From positions 1-64,000 of the forward strand of contig CACGNN010000006.1 in assembly GCA_902574355.1 (NCBI GenBank): a stretch of DNA of 64,000 nt, in the 5' to 3' direction. Under the pieces are notes generated by a model. That model was not told the origin of the DNA and ran no database searches. It saw only the letters and a list, made by a program, of their open reading frames with translations. Positions 27,942-39,624 of this stretch are shown in pieces. The stretch comes from an uncultured SAR86 cluster bacterium (GTDB lineage Bacteria > Pseudomonadota > Gammaproteobacteria > Magnimaribacterales > Magnimaribacteraceae). Numbering within the stretch: the stretch's first letter is position 1; every line of letters starts with the position of its first letter. The position numbers were made by a program, and so were the translations under genes.

Positions 27942-28397
27942 ATGGAAGTAATATTATTAGAAAAAGTATCTCAATTAGGAGATCCTGGTGATCTAGTAAA
28001 TGTAAAAGCTGGTTATGGTAGAAATTTTCTTATACCTAATGGAAAAGCTGTAAGGGCGGATGAAGAGAATAAGGCAGAATACGAGAAGAGAAAAGAGGCA
28101 CTGCTTAAAGCGGAGGCTGAAAGAAAGGATTTAGCTACGAACCTTGCATCAGGTATGGAATTATTAGTTATTGAAATAACTGCGGAAGTGTCTGAAGAAG
28201 GCACTTTATATGGTTCAGTCGGCACAAGAGAGATCGCAGATTCTCTTGTTGAGAAAGGCCACCAAGTTGAAAAAAGTTCTGTTAGATTGCCTGAAGGAGT
28301 CCTAAAAGAAGTTGGTGAGTATTCGATTGATGTCGAATTACATCCAGAAGTGATAGCACCAATCACGGTTAAAATAATTGCTAGTCAAGAAACTTAA
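27942..28397 (+). CDS. rplI: 50S ribosomal protein L9
   Basis: Elongated protein near the L1 stalk. The N-terminal rRNA-binding domain reads VILLEKVSQLGDPGDLVNVKAGYGRNFLIP, followed by the long connecting helix rich in Lys/Glu/Ala and the C-terminal domain (GTLYGSVGTREIAD). The 151-residue length is usual. Followed after 27 bases by dnaB, as in many gammaproteobacteria. Confidence 0.97.
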   Translation: MEVILLEKVSQLGDPGDLVNVKAGYGRNFLIPNGKAVRADEENKAEYEKRKEALLKAEAERKDLATNLASGMELLVIEITAEVSEEGTLYGSVGTREIADSLVEKGHQVEKSSVRLPEGVLKEVGEYSIDVELHPEVIAPITVKIIASQET

Positions 28398-28424
28398 AAA
28401 GTAACTTGTCTTGGGCCTCTTCCA

Positions 28425-29864
28425 ATGGGAGAATTGATGTCTTTTCTAAAAAGAAATATGGCCTCAGAAAATATACCAAGTAGAGAATTACCTTACTCAA
28501 CCGAAGCAGAAAAAGCTGTTCTCGGAGGCATCATGCTTAAGAATGAGACTTGGGATATTATTTCTGACTTAGTTAAAGAGGATGATTTTCATAAGGAAGA
28601 ACATAAGCTAATTTATAGAACAATCAACAACCTTCAAGACGAAGGTAAACCTGTAGATGTAATAACAGTTCAAGAAGCTATTGAAGGTAATGGAGATCTC
28701 CCTAAGTTAATAAATTCGGGTGGCAAGGATTATCTTACGTTGTTAGCCAGAGAGACACCTAGCGTAGCAAACATTCAAAGCTACGCAGACATAATTAAGC
28801 AGAGATCAAATTTAAGACGTTTAATAATGGCTGCAGATAATATTTCAAAAATTGCAAAAGAATCTGATGCATCTGGTAGTGATAGAATTATTGATGAGGC
28901 AGAGGAAAAGATATTAAGCTTAAGAGATGACTTAAATCGATCTGTTGGCCCTAAAGAAGTTAAAGAGCTCCTCGGGCAAGTTTATACAGATATACAAGAA
29001 TCATCCGAAAGTGGTAATTCACTAGTAGGAGCTAGTACCGGCTTTACCGAAATAGATGAAGTAACTCTTGGCTTTCAAAAGTCTGACTTGATTATCATCG
29101 CAGGACGACCATCTATGGGTAAGACAGCATTTGCTTTTAACATCGCTGAGAATGTCGCCCGTCAAACTGATCAGACGGTTTTATTATTCAGTATGGAAAT
29201 GTCTTCTGAGCAAGTTGTCAGAAGATTTATTTCAAGCATTTCAAATATCGATCTACAAAGGTTGATGAGAGGTCAACTCGAAGATCAAGATTGGGAGGGA
29301 ATCGATAAGGCTCTCACAGTCTTGAGTCAGAAACATATTTTGCTAGATGATACTCCGGCATTATCTCCATCTGAAATAAGAGCTAGAGCAAGAAGGGTAA
29401 AGAGAGAGAATGACGATCTTGCTATGATTGTAATTGATTATCTACAACTTATGCAGATACCTGGAAGGGGAGATAATAGGGTCGCTGAGATTAGTGAGAT
29501 AAGCCGCTCTTTAAAGGCACTAGCTAAAGAATTGAATGTTCCAGTTATAGCTTTATCACAACTTAACAGAGCCGTGGAAACTAGACCAAATAAACGGCCA
29601 ATTCTAGCCGATCTGAGAGACTCAGGTGCTATAGAGCAAGATGCTGATGTTATTGCATTTCTTTATAGACACTCATACTACGATCCATCTGACTTAGAGA
29701 GTAAAGGCAAGGCTGAAGTAAATATAGCTAAACAGAGAAATGGCCCTACAAAGGCAGTTCAAGTAGCTTTCGTTGAAAATACAGCTACGTTTCAAAATTT
29801 AGCTAGGAGCGATAGATTTCCACCACAATACTATGATGAGAATGACGATCCTTTCCCTTCGTAA
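28425..29864 (+). CDS. dnaB: Replicative DNA helicase DnaB
   Basis: Hexameric helicase that unwinds DNA at the replication fork. N-terminal primase-interacting domain (PYSTEAEKAVLGGIM) and RecA-like motor with Walker A GRPSMGKTAFA (about residues 227-237), MEMSSEQVVRR and Walker B region IDYLQLM. No intein interrupts it. ATGs at 28425, 28437 and 28458 are all possible starts; similarity begins just after the last, so the first few residues are uncertain. Downstream 29865-29964 holds an imperfect inverted repeat and a TATAAT (29921) but no gene. Confidence 0.95.
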   Translation: MGELMSFLKRNMASENIPSRELPYSTEAEKAVLGGIMLKNETWDIISDLVKEDDFHKEEHKLIYRTINNLQDEGKPVDVITVQEAIEGNGDLPKLINSGGKDYLTLLARETPSVANIQSYADIIKQRSNLRRLIMAADNISKIAKESDASGSDRIIDEAEEKILSLRDDLNRSVGPKEVKELLGQVYTDIQESSESGNSLVGASTGFTEIDEVTLGFQKSDLIIIAGRPSMGKTAFAFNIAENVARQTDQTVLLFSMEMSSEQVVRRFISSISNIDLQRLMRGQLEDQDWEGIDKALTVLSQKHILLDDTPALSPSEIRARARRVKRENDDLAMIVIDYLQLMQIPGRGDNRVAEISEISRSLKALAKELNVPVIALSQLNRAVETRPNKRPILADLRDSGAIEQDADVIAFLYRHSYYDPSDLESKGKAEVNIAKQRNGPTKAVQVAFVENTATFQNLARSDRFPPQYYDENDDPFPS

Positions 29865-29964
29865 AATGACAGCATAAGTATTTAAAGAGGATATTTAAAA
29901 ATACCATCTTTAAGTTAATGTATAATCTTTATGAGAATTAGCAAGATTAAAGTTTTTATTTGAT

Positions 29965-31041
29965 ATGAAAATTAAATATACAGAAGAAACACCCAGAAAA
30001 ATTAGAGATTACGAAGACATAGAACCAGTTCTAAGTTCTGAAGAAGTTGAAGATATTGCTGAGATATTTAAAACACCTTTAACAGGAACCTACAATTGGG
30101 ACTACACGGTACAAGATAATCGCATAGCTAAGCTTTATGAACTAGGAAAGAAGCTCAATTGGAATGTTTCTATGGATATAGATTGGGACAGACCCATGGT
30201 TGTATCTGATGAAATACCACCTATGTTTTGGGATGAATATCCACCTTATAAAAAATTGAGTCAAGAAGAAAAGAGAGAATTCTTAAGACACAGAGGCGCT
30301 AGTCAATTTAGTCAATTTTTACATGGAGAACAGGGAGCACTTTTAGTCGCTTCGCAGTTAGTATCATGTGCGCCTACCTATCAAGCAAAACTTTACGCAG
30401 CTTCACAGGCGTTTGATGAGGCAAGGCATGTTGAAGCATTTACAAAGTATATTCAAAATAGATCTAAGCTCATGTACCCTGTCGGGTCCGGCTTAAAGAG
30501 CCTGCTCGATAAGATCTTAACAGATGAGAGATGGGACCTTAAACTCATAGGAATGCAGATTATTATTGAAGGCTTGGCCTTAGCTGCTTTCAATACTGCC
30601 AAAGCAGTTACTCCTGATCCAGTATTGAAAGATATCCTGCATTTGATTATCAGGGACGAAGCTCGACATGTAACTTTCGGTGTGAATTACCTTGAAGACT
30701 TTATCGAAAATCTTTCTGATAAAGAAAAAGAAGATAGAGCCATGTTCGCTTACGAAGCTTGTGTTATTAGTAAGGAAAGACTCTTTCCTACAGATGTTTT
30801 TAGAAAATTTGGCTGGGATGAAGACGAAGCTAGAGAATTTTCAAATAATGCAGGTTTTGCTTCTGAGTTTCAAAGGCTTTTATTCTCTAGAGTTGTACCT
30901 AACCTCTCAAGGATAGGCTTGCTCACAGACAAGGTAAGACCTCTATACGATAAACTAGGGGTACTTGAATTCGAAAGCCATGATCCTGATGGTGATATAT
31001 CTTGGGCTGAGTTAGAGAAACCTCTCGATTTATCTGCCTAA
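29965..31041 (+). CDS. R2-like ferritin-fold diiron protein, function unassigned
   Basis: A soluble 358-residue helical protein with a complete set of carboxylate/histidine diiron ligands arranged as in ribonucleotide reductase R2 and related oxygenases: E122, then D-E152-A-R-H155, E202, and a second D-E232-A-R-H235. The family oxidises organic substrates or stores radicals, but the substrate cannot be read from sequence. There is no R1 subunit, ferredoxin reductase or monooxygenase partner beside it; it stands alone between dnaB and pyrG with its own upstream gap of 100 bases. It could be an N-oxygenase or hydroxylase. No signal peptide. Confidence 0.75.
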   Translation: MKIKYTEETPRKIRDYEDIEPVLSSEEVEDIAEIFKTPLTGTYNWDYTVQDNRIAKLYELGKKLNWNVSMDIDWDRPMVVSDEIPPMFWDEYPPYKKLSQEEKREFLRHRGASQFSQFLHGEQGALLVASQLVSCAPTYQAKLYAASQAFDEARHVEAFTKYIQNRSKLMYPVGSGLKSLLDKILTDERWDLKLIGMQIIIEGLALAAFNTAKAVTPDPVLKDILHLIIRDEARHVTFGVNYLEDFIENLSDKEKEDRAMFAYEACVISKERLFPTDVFRKFGWDEDEAREFSNNAGFASEFQRLLFSRVVPNLSRIGLLTDKVRPLYDKLGVLEFESHDPDGDISWAELEKPLDLSA

Positions 31042-31135
31042 TATTATATTTCTATTGTTCCTCAGACAGGATTTTGTTAACCTGTAATCCCATCGTTGTG
31101 AAGCAAATCAACATTAAGCTTCAAATGTGTCTTAG

Positions 31136-33600
<2,465 letters not shown>

Positions 33601-33609
33601 GGTCTTTCT

Positions 33610-34878
33610 ATGAAAATACAAAACATAGAAGGCTTTGAAGTTATAGACTCAAGAGGCAATCCAACAGTAGCAGCGAGAGTTAGCCTTGAAGGTTTCTCTG
33701 CTTTTGCGATGGTACCCTCTGGAGCTTCGACTGGTCAGCATGAAGCAAATGAGAAACGTGATAAAGATGCAAACAGATATCAAGGCAAGGGTGTCTTAGG
33801 TGCGGTTAATGCAATCAATGCAGAGATATCCTCCTTACTAAAAGGTAAGGATATATTTGACCTGCTAGCTAATGACAAACTGATGATAGATGCAGACGGA
33901 ACTTCCAATAAAAGCAATCTTGGAGCTAATGCAATCTTGGCTGTTTCAATGGCGTCTGCAAAAGCCGCTTCGATAGTAAATAACATTCCTCTTTATACTT
34001 TTTTAAATAATAAATATTCAGAATTCTGTAATACAGATATTTCACCTTCCCTTCCAATTCCCATGATGAACATTCTTAACGGGGGAGCCCACGCAGATAA
34101 TCCAATCGATTTTCAAGAATTTATGATTCAACCAAGAGGGTTCAATTCTTTTTCCGAAACGTTAAGAGCCGGAGTGGAGATTTTTCATACCCTAAAAAAT
34201 ATTCTCTCTTCAAAAGGTCTAAATACATCAGTTGGCGATGAAGGAGGTTTTGCTCCAAACATAAAATCACCTGAAGAGGCTCTTGATCTAATTATGATAG
34301 CAATAGAAAAGGCAGGATATGCTCCAGGTGAGCAAGTTGCGTTATGTCTGGATATAGCTGCAACTGAATTTTATTGTGATTCAGTTTACAGCCTCGTAGG
34401 AATGAATAAAGATTTTAGCTCTGCTGACATGATAGGTTACATTAAAGACTTGTGTAAAAAATATCCTATAAGCTCAGTTGAAGATGGGCTTGATGAAGAT
34501 GATTGGGACGGATGGACAAAACTTACAGAATTATTGGGTTCCCAAATTCAACTAGTCGGTGATGACTTGTTTGTTACTAATCCAGAAAGAATTAAGAAAG
34601 GCATTAAAAACAATTCTGCCAATTCAGTTTTAGTCAAGGTAAATCAGATTGGAACTCTTCTAGAAACTTTTGAATCCGTAAAAACTTCCTTGGATAATAA
34701 TTTTACTACTGTTATTTCTCATAGATCTGGTGAAACTGAAGATACATTTATTGCAGATTTGGCTGTTGCAGTGGCTTCAGGTCAGATAAAGACAGGAGCA
34801 CCCTCAAGATCAGATAGGGTAGCAAAATATAATAGACTATTGATGATAGAGTCGGATTCTAAGATATATATTCGATGA
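33610..34878 (+). CDS. eno: Enolase
   Basis: Glycolytic enzyme interconverting 2-phosphoglycerate and PEP, and a core component of the RNA degradosome in gammaproteobacteria. Visible: EVIDSRGNPTV, PSGASTGQHEA, MNILNGGAHADN, SVGDEGGFAP, LVGDDLFVTN, VKVNQIGTL and the terminal signature SHRSGETEDT. The 422-residue length is normal. The stop overlaps ftsB (ATGA). Confidence 0.98.
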   Translation: MKIQNIEGFEVIDSRGNPTVAARVSLEGFSAFAMVPSGASTGQHEANEKRDKDANRYQGKGVLGAVNAINAEISSLLKGKDIFDLLANDKLMIDADGTSNKSNLGANAILAVSMASAKAASIVNNIPLYTFLNNKYSEFCNTDISPSLPIPMMNILNGGAHADNPIDFQEFMIQPRGFNSFSETLRAGVEIFHTLKNILSSKGLNTSVGDEGGFAPNIKSPEEALDLIMIAIEKAGYAPGEQVALCLDIAATEFYCDSVYSLVGMNKDFSSADMIGYIKDLCKKYPISSVEDGLDEDDWDGWTKLTELLGSQIQLVGDDLFVTNPERIKKGIKNNSANSVLVKVNQIGTLLETFESVKTSLDNNFTTVISHRSGETEDTFIADLAVAVASGQIKTGAPSRSDRVAKYNRLLMIESDSKIYIR

Positions 34879-35216
34879 TAAAAAAAGTAATTCTAATCAT
34901 AAAGGCGCAACCTATTTTCTTTGCATCTTTTATCATATTAAGTTTTTTAATCGGACTAACTCAATATCAATTTTGGTTTGGGGATTTTAGTAGAAGCAGC
35001 CTACAAACTCTTAAAGAAGATATGGCTCTAGTCGAATCAGAGACTAATTTGATCAAGGAACAAAACCAAGATTTGCTTAAAGAAAAACAAAAATTAAGCT
35101 CTGGAAAGGAAGCCCTAGAAGGAGCAGCTAGAATAGAGCTTGGAATGATAAAACAAGGTGAAAAGTTTTATGTTTTTAAAGAAGAGCCCTCTGTTGACTC
35201 ATTAAAAGAAAATTAA
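34875..35216 (+). CDS. ftsB: Cell division protein FtsB
   Basis: Bitopic divisome protein that pairs with FtsL and FtsQ. 113 residues: a membrane helix (about residues 14-32) and a periplasmic coiled coil (ALVESETNLIKEQNQDLL), then the family end EGAARIELGMIKQGEKFYVF. Location after eno and before ispD is the standard one. Together with ftsL and ftsQ in the dcw cluster it completes the FtsQLB complex in this window. Confidence 0.92.
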   Translation: MIKKVILIIKAQPIFFASFIILSFLIGLTQYQFWFGDFSRSSLQTLKEDMALVESETNLIKEQNQDLLKEKQKLSSGKEALEGAARIELGMIKQGEKFYVFKEEPSVDSLKEN

Positions 35217-35217
35217 A

Positions 35218-35910
35218 TTGATTGAACCATTCGTAGTGATATTACCTGGCGCAGGATTAGGATTGCGTTTTAACTCAGATATCCCAAAGCAATTTCAGAG
35301 AATAGAAGGAAAGTTAGTTATTGACTATTCCATAGATCTCTTCTTGACTTTCAATGAATGTAAAAAAATAATCATCGCCTTGCCAGACATACATTCATTA
35401 GATGAAAAAATAAAAAAAGATGCGAGAATAAAAATTATCAAAGGAGGGGATTCTAGGGCAGACTCTGTAAGGGAAGGTTTTAATGTGTTGATGTCATTAG
35501 GACATAAACAGCATGTATTGATTCATGATGTGGCTAGGCCTTGTCTACAGTTGACTGATGTCCAAAGTTTTTTGAATATTTTTTCATCTTCGAAAGCAGA
35601 TGGGATGATTTTTGCTAAACCTAGTACAGATACATTAAAGTCTTCAAAAGATGGTAAAGTCATAGACAATACGGTTGATAGATCGTTATTTTGGGAGGCA
35701 CAAACACCACAAATCTTTAATTCCCAGAAATTATCTCAAGCTTATCATTCATACCGCGGAGATTTAAGTAAGGTTACAGACGAATCATCTCTTTTCGATA
35801 ACAAAAAAGAGAATATACTTTTATTCAAAAGCCCTTCCAATAATATGAAAATAACTAACTCAGGCGACTTGCAATTAGCAGAGTATTTAATAAGGAGTTT
35901 TAAGGAATAG
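35218..35910 (+). CDS. ispD: 2-C-methyl-D-erythritol 4-phosphate cytidylyltransferase
   Basis: Third step of the MEP isoprenoid pathway, making CDP-ME. Starts at TTG 35218 one base after ftsB. The nucleotide-binding loop reads LPGAGLGLRFNSDIPKQF (family form PAAGxGxR), with GGDSRADSVREG, HDVARPC and EAQTPQIF. 230 residues. Supplies precursors for undecaprenyl phosphate used by mraY and murG products. Confidence 0.95.
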   Translation: MIEPFVVILPGAGLGLRFNSDIPKQFQRIEGKLVIDYSIDLFLTFNECKKIIIALPDIHSLDEKIKKDARIKIIKGGDSRADSVREGFNVLMSLGHKQHVLIHDVARPCLQLTDVQSFLNIFSSSKADGMIFAKPSTDTLKSSKDGKVIDNTVDRSLFWEAQTPQIFNSQKLSQAYHSYRGDLSKVTDESSLFDNKKENILLFKSPSNNMKITNSGDLQLAEYLIRSFKE

Positions 35911-35914
35911 ATAT

Positions 35915-36388
35915 ATGCGTATTGGACATGGATATGATGCACATAAATTGATTCCAGGTGGTGGAATGACTCTGGGAGGCATTGAAATAAAATGCGATTA
36001 CTCACTTGAAGCTCACTCTGATGGAGATATTTTAGTACATGCTTTGATTGATGCTTTATTAGGAGCAGCAGCATACGGTGATCTAGGAACTTATTTTCCT
36101 TCCGAAGATCAGTCACTTAAGAATATTTCTAGCTTATCTATGTTATCTACAGTTTTAGAAAAACTTAATACAGATGGTTTCGAGATTTTAAATATTGACC
36201 TCACTTATGTGGGGCAAGTTCCTAAATTAATATCTTATAGTAAAGAAATTAGACAAAATTTATCTACCTTCATTAACATGGACATCGAAAATATAAGTTG
36301 TAAAGCTACAACAACTGATCATTTAGGATTTGAAGGAAAACTGGAAGGAATATCTTGTCACTGTGTTGTGTTAATAGACCGTCAATAA
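35915..36388 (+). CDS. ispF: 2-C-methyl-D-erythritol 2,4-cyclodiphosphate synthase
   Basis: Fifth step of the MEP pathway. Short trimeric zinc enzyme of 157 residues, starting RIGHGYDAHKL with metal ligands D8 and H10, and continuing GIEIKCDYSLEAHSDGDILVHA-like region whose key H42 and SDGD are intact; KATTTDHLGFEGKLEGI closes the active site. Adjacent to ispD with a 4-base gap, as in most gammaproteobacteria. Confidence 0.97.
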   Translation: MRIGHGYDAHKLIPGGGMTLGGIEIKCDYSLEAHSDGDILVHALIDALLGAAAYGDLGTYFPSEDQSLKNISSLSMLSTVLEKLNTDGFEILNIDLTYVGQVPKLISYSKEIRQNLSTFINMDIENISCKATTTDHLGFEGKLEGISCHCVVLIDRQ

Positions 36389-36397
36389 AAATAAAAA

Positions 36398-37165
36398 ATG
36401 AAAATTCTACTTTCAAATGATGATGGATATGATGCACCAGGACTCGAAGTGCTTTTTGAGACACTGAAGGATTTTGCAGAACTTTGTGTTGTAGCTCCGG
36501 AAGAAAATAATAGCGGAGCAGGATGTTCCATAACGACCAATAAACCCATGAATGTTACCAAACAAAAAAATGGTTTTTTTTCTGTTAGTGGCAGACCCGC
36601 AGACTGCGTTTATCTTGGAATAAATGAGTTAGCTCCATGGAAACCAGATATTGTGATTAGTGGTATAAACCTTGGTGCAAATATGGGAGAAGACCTACTT
36701 TATTCTGGAACTGTCGGTGCTGCATTAGAAGCAAGAGGCTTAGATTATCCTTCTATAGCTATATCTGCCGCTGCATTTCATCAACCTGGCTCTGAAAATT
36801 TCATGGAACCTAATTATCAAACTTCTGCAGATGTAATTCTAGACCTCCTTCAAAATTATGAATTAGGTGCAATTGATCCATCTCTAGTTTTAAATATCAA
36901 TACACCCAATGTAGAATTTTCAGAGGATCTTAGATATGTAATTACTTCAGTTGGAACATGGGGAGCAAGAACTCCTCCTGGCGTAGAGAGAGATATAAAA
37001 GGCAATAAAACATACTGGACGACCCATAGAGACAAATTTCCACAGAATATAGAGAATTCTGACATAGCAACATTACAAGATAGTAAAGTTTCTATTTCTC
37101 CAATTAATCCAAGTTTCACTATTGACGAAGTATCTAATGGAACCTTTACTTTGAAAATGAAATGA
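36398..37165 (+). CDS. surE: 5'/3'-nucleotidase SurE
   Basis: Metal-dependent phosphatase acting on nucleoside monophosphates, a stress-survival protein. N-terminal signature LLSNDDGYDAPGL, then APEENNSGAGCSIT, SGINLGANMGEDLLYSGTVGAA, and NINTPN. 255 residues. truD, which lies between ispF and surE in E. coli, is absent. ATGA overlap with pcm. Confidence 0.96.
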   Translation: MKILLSNDDGYDAPGLEVLFETLKDFAELCVVAPEENNSGAGCSITTNKPMNVTKQKNGFFSVSGRPADCVYLGINELAPWKPDIVISGINLGANMGEDLLYSGTVGAALEARGLDYPSIAISAAAFHQPGSENFMEPNYQTSADVILDLLQNYELGAIDPSLVLNINTPNVEFSEDLRYVITSVGTWGARTPPGVERDIKGNKTYWTTHRDKFPQNIENSDIATLQDSKVSISPINPSFTIDEVSNGTFTLKMK

Positions 37166-37845
37166 GCGTAGATAAAGAAAATTTGCAAGGTCAGGGCATG
37201 ACCTCCTTAAGGACAAGGCAAAGACTAATTGAAAGACTGACTGAGAAAGGTATATCAGATGTAAGAATATTGGAGGCTATGAGAGATAGCCCTCGGCATT
37301 TATTTTTAGATGAAGCTCTCGCAACAAGGGCATATGAAGAATTATCCTTACCAATTGGTTATCAGCAGACAATCTCTCAACCCTACATAGTAGCCAGGAT
37401 GACAGAATGTCTGATTTCAGACGAGCGTTTATCAGAAACTCCACTTGAAAATACTCTAGAAATTGGAACAGGTTGCGGTTATCAAACATATCTTTTGTCT
37501 ATCTTTTCAAAAAAGGTTACAACTATTGAAAGAATTGAGCCTCTTCAGATTAAAGCTAAGAATATTCTTAAGAATCTAAAGGTTAATAATGTATCTTTTA
37601 AGTTTGATGATGGTAACAACTTAGATCAGCAACAATACGATGCCATTCTTTCAGCAGCAGCTCCTTTAGAAGTTCCACAAAACCTTAAAGAGCGTCTTGC
37701 TATTGGTGGTAAATTAGTTTTACCTGTGGGCAATAATGAACAACAAGTTCTTACCTTAGTAAAAAGGATTTCAGAAGATGAATTTTTAGAAGAAAAACTC
37801 GAAGATGTTATGTTCGTTCCTTTACTGAAAGGAGTAGTTTCATAA
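37162..37845 (+). CDS. pcm: Protein-L-isoaspartate O-methyltransferase
   Basis: Repairs isoaspartyl damage in proteins using SAM. Family blocks: MRDSPRHLFLDEALATRAYEE-type N-terminal region, PIGYQQTISQPYIVARM, SAM motif LEIGTGCGYQT, and SAAAPLEVPQNL. 227 residues. In relatives nlpD and rpoS follow; here a DUF368 gene follows instead. Confidence 0.96.
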   Translation: MSVDKENLQGQGMTSLRTRQRLIERLTEKGISDVRILEAMRDSPRHLFLDEALATRAYEELSLPIGYQQTISQPYIVARMTECLISDERLSETPLENTLEIGTGCGYQTYLLSIFSKKVTTIERIEPLQIKAKNILKNLKVNNVSFKFDDGNNLDQQQYDAILSAAAPLEVPQNLKERLAIGGKLVLPVGNNEQQVLTLVKRISEDEFLEEKLEDVMFVPLLKGVVS

Positions 37846-37886
37846 ATAAAGAAGGTAAATTCTCTCTTTTCTGCAAAGGAATTGCC

Positions 37887-38684
37887 ATGGGACTAGCAGA
37901 GATTATTCCAGGTATTTCTGGAGGCACTCTAGCTCTTATCTTGGGTATATACGAGAGACTTATAAATGCTATTAGCTCTTTTAATCTTGACCTTATTAGT
38001 TTGCTAAAGAATAAAAGAATCTTTCAAGCTTGGGATCAAGTTGATGGAACGTTTATAACATTACTTATTATTGGAATGTTGACCTCAATTTTCATCTTTT
38101 CTTCCCTCATATTATTTTTCATGGAAGAATATCCTTTTATTTTCAAGTCCTTTTTGTCGAGCATTTTGCTATGTTCTGCCTTTTTAGAACCACTTAGACC
38201 CAAAATGTCAGCGCGATTTTTAATAGGATTAACCCTTTCAATTTTTATTTGTAGTTTTCTATATCTTTTACCATCTAGAGAATTGGTGGATATAAACCGT
38301 TTGTACTTATTCTTTTCAGGATTTATTGCAGTTACAGCATTAATAATTCCAGGGATATCCGGTAGTTTTATTCTTCTTTTACTTGGAACATATACCACTA
38401 TGCTAATGGCTGTTAGGGATTTAAATTTCTATCTAATTTTTATCTTTCTATCAGGATCAATAATTGGGTTATTAAGTACAGTCAGATTTATCAAGTTTTT
38501 ATATCAAAAGGAAAGACACTTACTCCTTTCAATTTTCTTTGGTTTAGTTATTTTTTGTGTGCCACTTATTTGGGTCAATGAAACCAGTAATTCAACTACT
38601 GATTTTAAATTTCTACCTGTTGTAATTGGAGGTTTGCTTGGTTTTCTTTTAATCTTTTTATTTAACAAGATTAGGAAAAATTAG
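37887..38684 (+). CDS. DUF368 membrane protein, probable polyprenyl-phosphate translocase
   Basis: Membrane protein with about eight helices and the duplicated family signature: [23 protein letters not shown]-type N-terminal repeat (IPGISGGT) and [16 protein letters not shown] in the second half. DUF368 (PopT) proteins were shown to recycle undecaprenyl phosphate across the inner membrane, which fits a window rich in lipid II genes. Similarity seems to extend upstream of ATG 37887: in-frame residues NKEGKFSLFCKGIA precede it without an in-frame stop, but no ATG/GTG/TTG is available there, so a rare start (ATA 37842) is possible. The stop shares TTAG with fdxA. Confidence 0.82.
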   Translation: MGLAEIIPGISGGTLALILGIYERLINAISSFNLDLISLLKNKRIFQAWDQVDGTFITLLIIGMLTSIFIFSSLILFFMEEYPFIFKSFLSSILLCSAFLEPLRPKMSARFLIGLTLSIFICSFLYLLPSRELVDINRLYLFFSGFIAVTALIIPGISGSFILLLLGTYTTMLMAVRDLNFYLIFIFLSGSIIGLLSTVRFIKFLYQKERHLLLSIFFGLVIFCVPLIWVNETSNSTTDFKFLPVVIGGLLGFLLIFLFNKIRKN

Positions 38685-39004
38685 CGTTCGATCATATCAA
38701 ATTTATCTTTCACTTCTTTCCATTGTTCTGAATCAGGCAGAGGCTCTTTTTGTTCAACTATATTAGGCCACTCCATGCAGAGCTCGGCATTCAATTCTAT
38801 ATATTTTATTTGATCTTCTGGAACTTCATCTTCCGAATAAATAGCATCTATCGGACATTCAGGTTCACATAATGCGCAGTCGATACACTCATCTGGATTG
38901 ATAACCAACATATTGGGACCTTCGTAGAAACAGTCTACTGGACAAACTTCTACACAGTCTGTTAACTTGCATTTGACACATGCGTCTCCAACAATAAAAG
39001 CCAT
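38681..39004 (-). CDS. fdxA: 7Fe ferredoxin, FdxA type
   Basis: Small electron carrier with one [3Fe-4S] and one [4Fe-4S] cluster. The start at 39004 ([13 protein letters not shown]) gives the normal 107 residues; an open extension to 39055 has no family similarity. Cluster residues: [17 protein letters not shown] and [12 protein letters not shown]. In Pseudomonas fdxA lies between rpoS and mutS; both are missing here. It could be an electron partner of the KorAB enzyme at the right end, but that is only a possibility. Confidence 0.95.
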   Translation of the reverse strand: MAFIVGDACVKCKLTDCVEVCPVDCFYEGPNMLVINPDECIDCALCEPECPIDAIYSEDEVPEDQIKYIELNAELCMEWPNIVEQKEPLPDSEQWKEVKDKFDMIER

Positions 39005-39099
39005 CAATATCATTTTACCAGCTAACCAATATTTGAGTAACCACCATCTAGACAAAGATATGATTTCTGTTCTAATGACAAAGAATACTATTAAGCAAT

Positions 39100-39588
39100 T
39101 TGGAATTAACTGATCTAGAAAATCTTAGCTCAAATTTAGGAGCTCTTCTTCTTGAAAAGAAGATGTTTTTTACTTGTGCAGAGTCTTGCACAGGTGGGTT
39201 GTTATCTCAATCTATAGTTTCTGTGGCTGGAAGTTCAGCTTGGTTTGGGTGTAGCTTTATTACATATTCAAACTACTCTAAGCATAAGATGCTTGGAGTC
39301 TCAAAGGATTCACTGAAGTCGTATGGGGCTGTAAGTGAAGAAGTGGTCGGAGAAATGGTTTCTGGAGCTCTAAGTGAAAGCAGAGCAAATCTTGGAATTG
39401 CAATAAGCGGTATAGCAGGGCCAGGTGGAGGTTCTCCTGAAAGACCTGTAGGTACTGTATGTATAGCCTGGAAACTCAATGAAGGAGAAGAAATTAAAGA
39501 AACATTCCTATTTGATGGCAATAGAAACGAAGTAAGATATAGAACAGTTTTAAAAGCTTTAGAGGGAGCTATAGACTTATTAAAGTAA
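39100..39588 (+). CDS. pncC: Nicotinamide-nucleotide amidohydrolase (CinA C-terminal family)
   Basis: Deamidates NMN to nicotinate mononucleotide for NAD salvage. Starts at TTG 39100. The 162 residues form the stand-alone C-terminal CinA domain: [35 protein letters not shown] and [17 protein letters not shown]. Located just upstream of recA as in most gammaproteobacteria. Confidence 0.94.
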   Translation: MELTDLENLSSNLGALLLEKKMFFTCAESCTGGLLSQSIVSVAGSSAWFGCSFITYSNYSKHKMLGVSKDSLKSYGAVSEEVVGEMVSGALSESRANLGIAISGIAGPGGGSPERPVGTVCIAWKLNEGEEIKETFLFDGNRNEVRYRTVLKALEGAIDLLK

Positions 39589-39599
39589 AATTTAAATAA

Positions 39600-39619
39600 T
39601 ACTGTTCATTTATACAGTA
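39600..39619 (+). promoter_or_regulatory. LexA (SOS) box of recA
   Basis: TACTG TTCATTTATA CAGTA: the core CTG-N10-CAG (39602-39617) matches the gammaproteobacterial LexA operator, with the flanking TA pairs also conserved. A -10 hexamer TATAAT follows at 39625-39630, so the operator covers the -35 region of the recA promoter. recA starts at 39659. Confidence 0.88.
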
Positions 39620-39624
39620 TTTTG

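Noticed and set aside
29881-29912. Inverted repeat after dnaB as a terminator
   Set aside because: The stem has two mismatches, is A+T-rich and is not followed by a T tract.
39005-39055. N-terminal extension of the ferredoxin with a hydrophobic stretch
   Set aside because: FdxA proteins begin at M-A-F-I-V; the extension is not similar to any ferredoxin and would suggest a false signal peptide.
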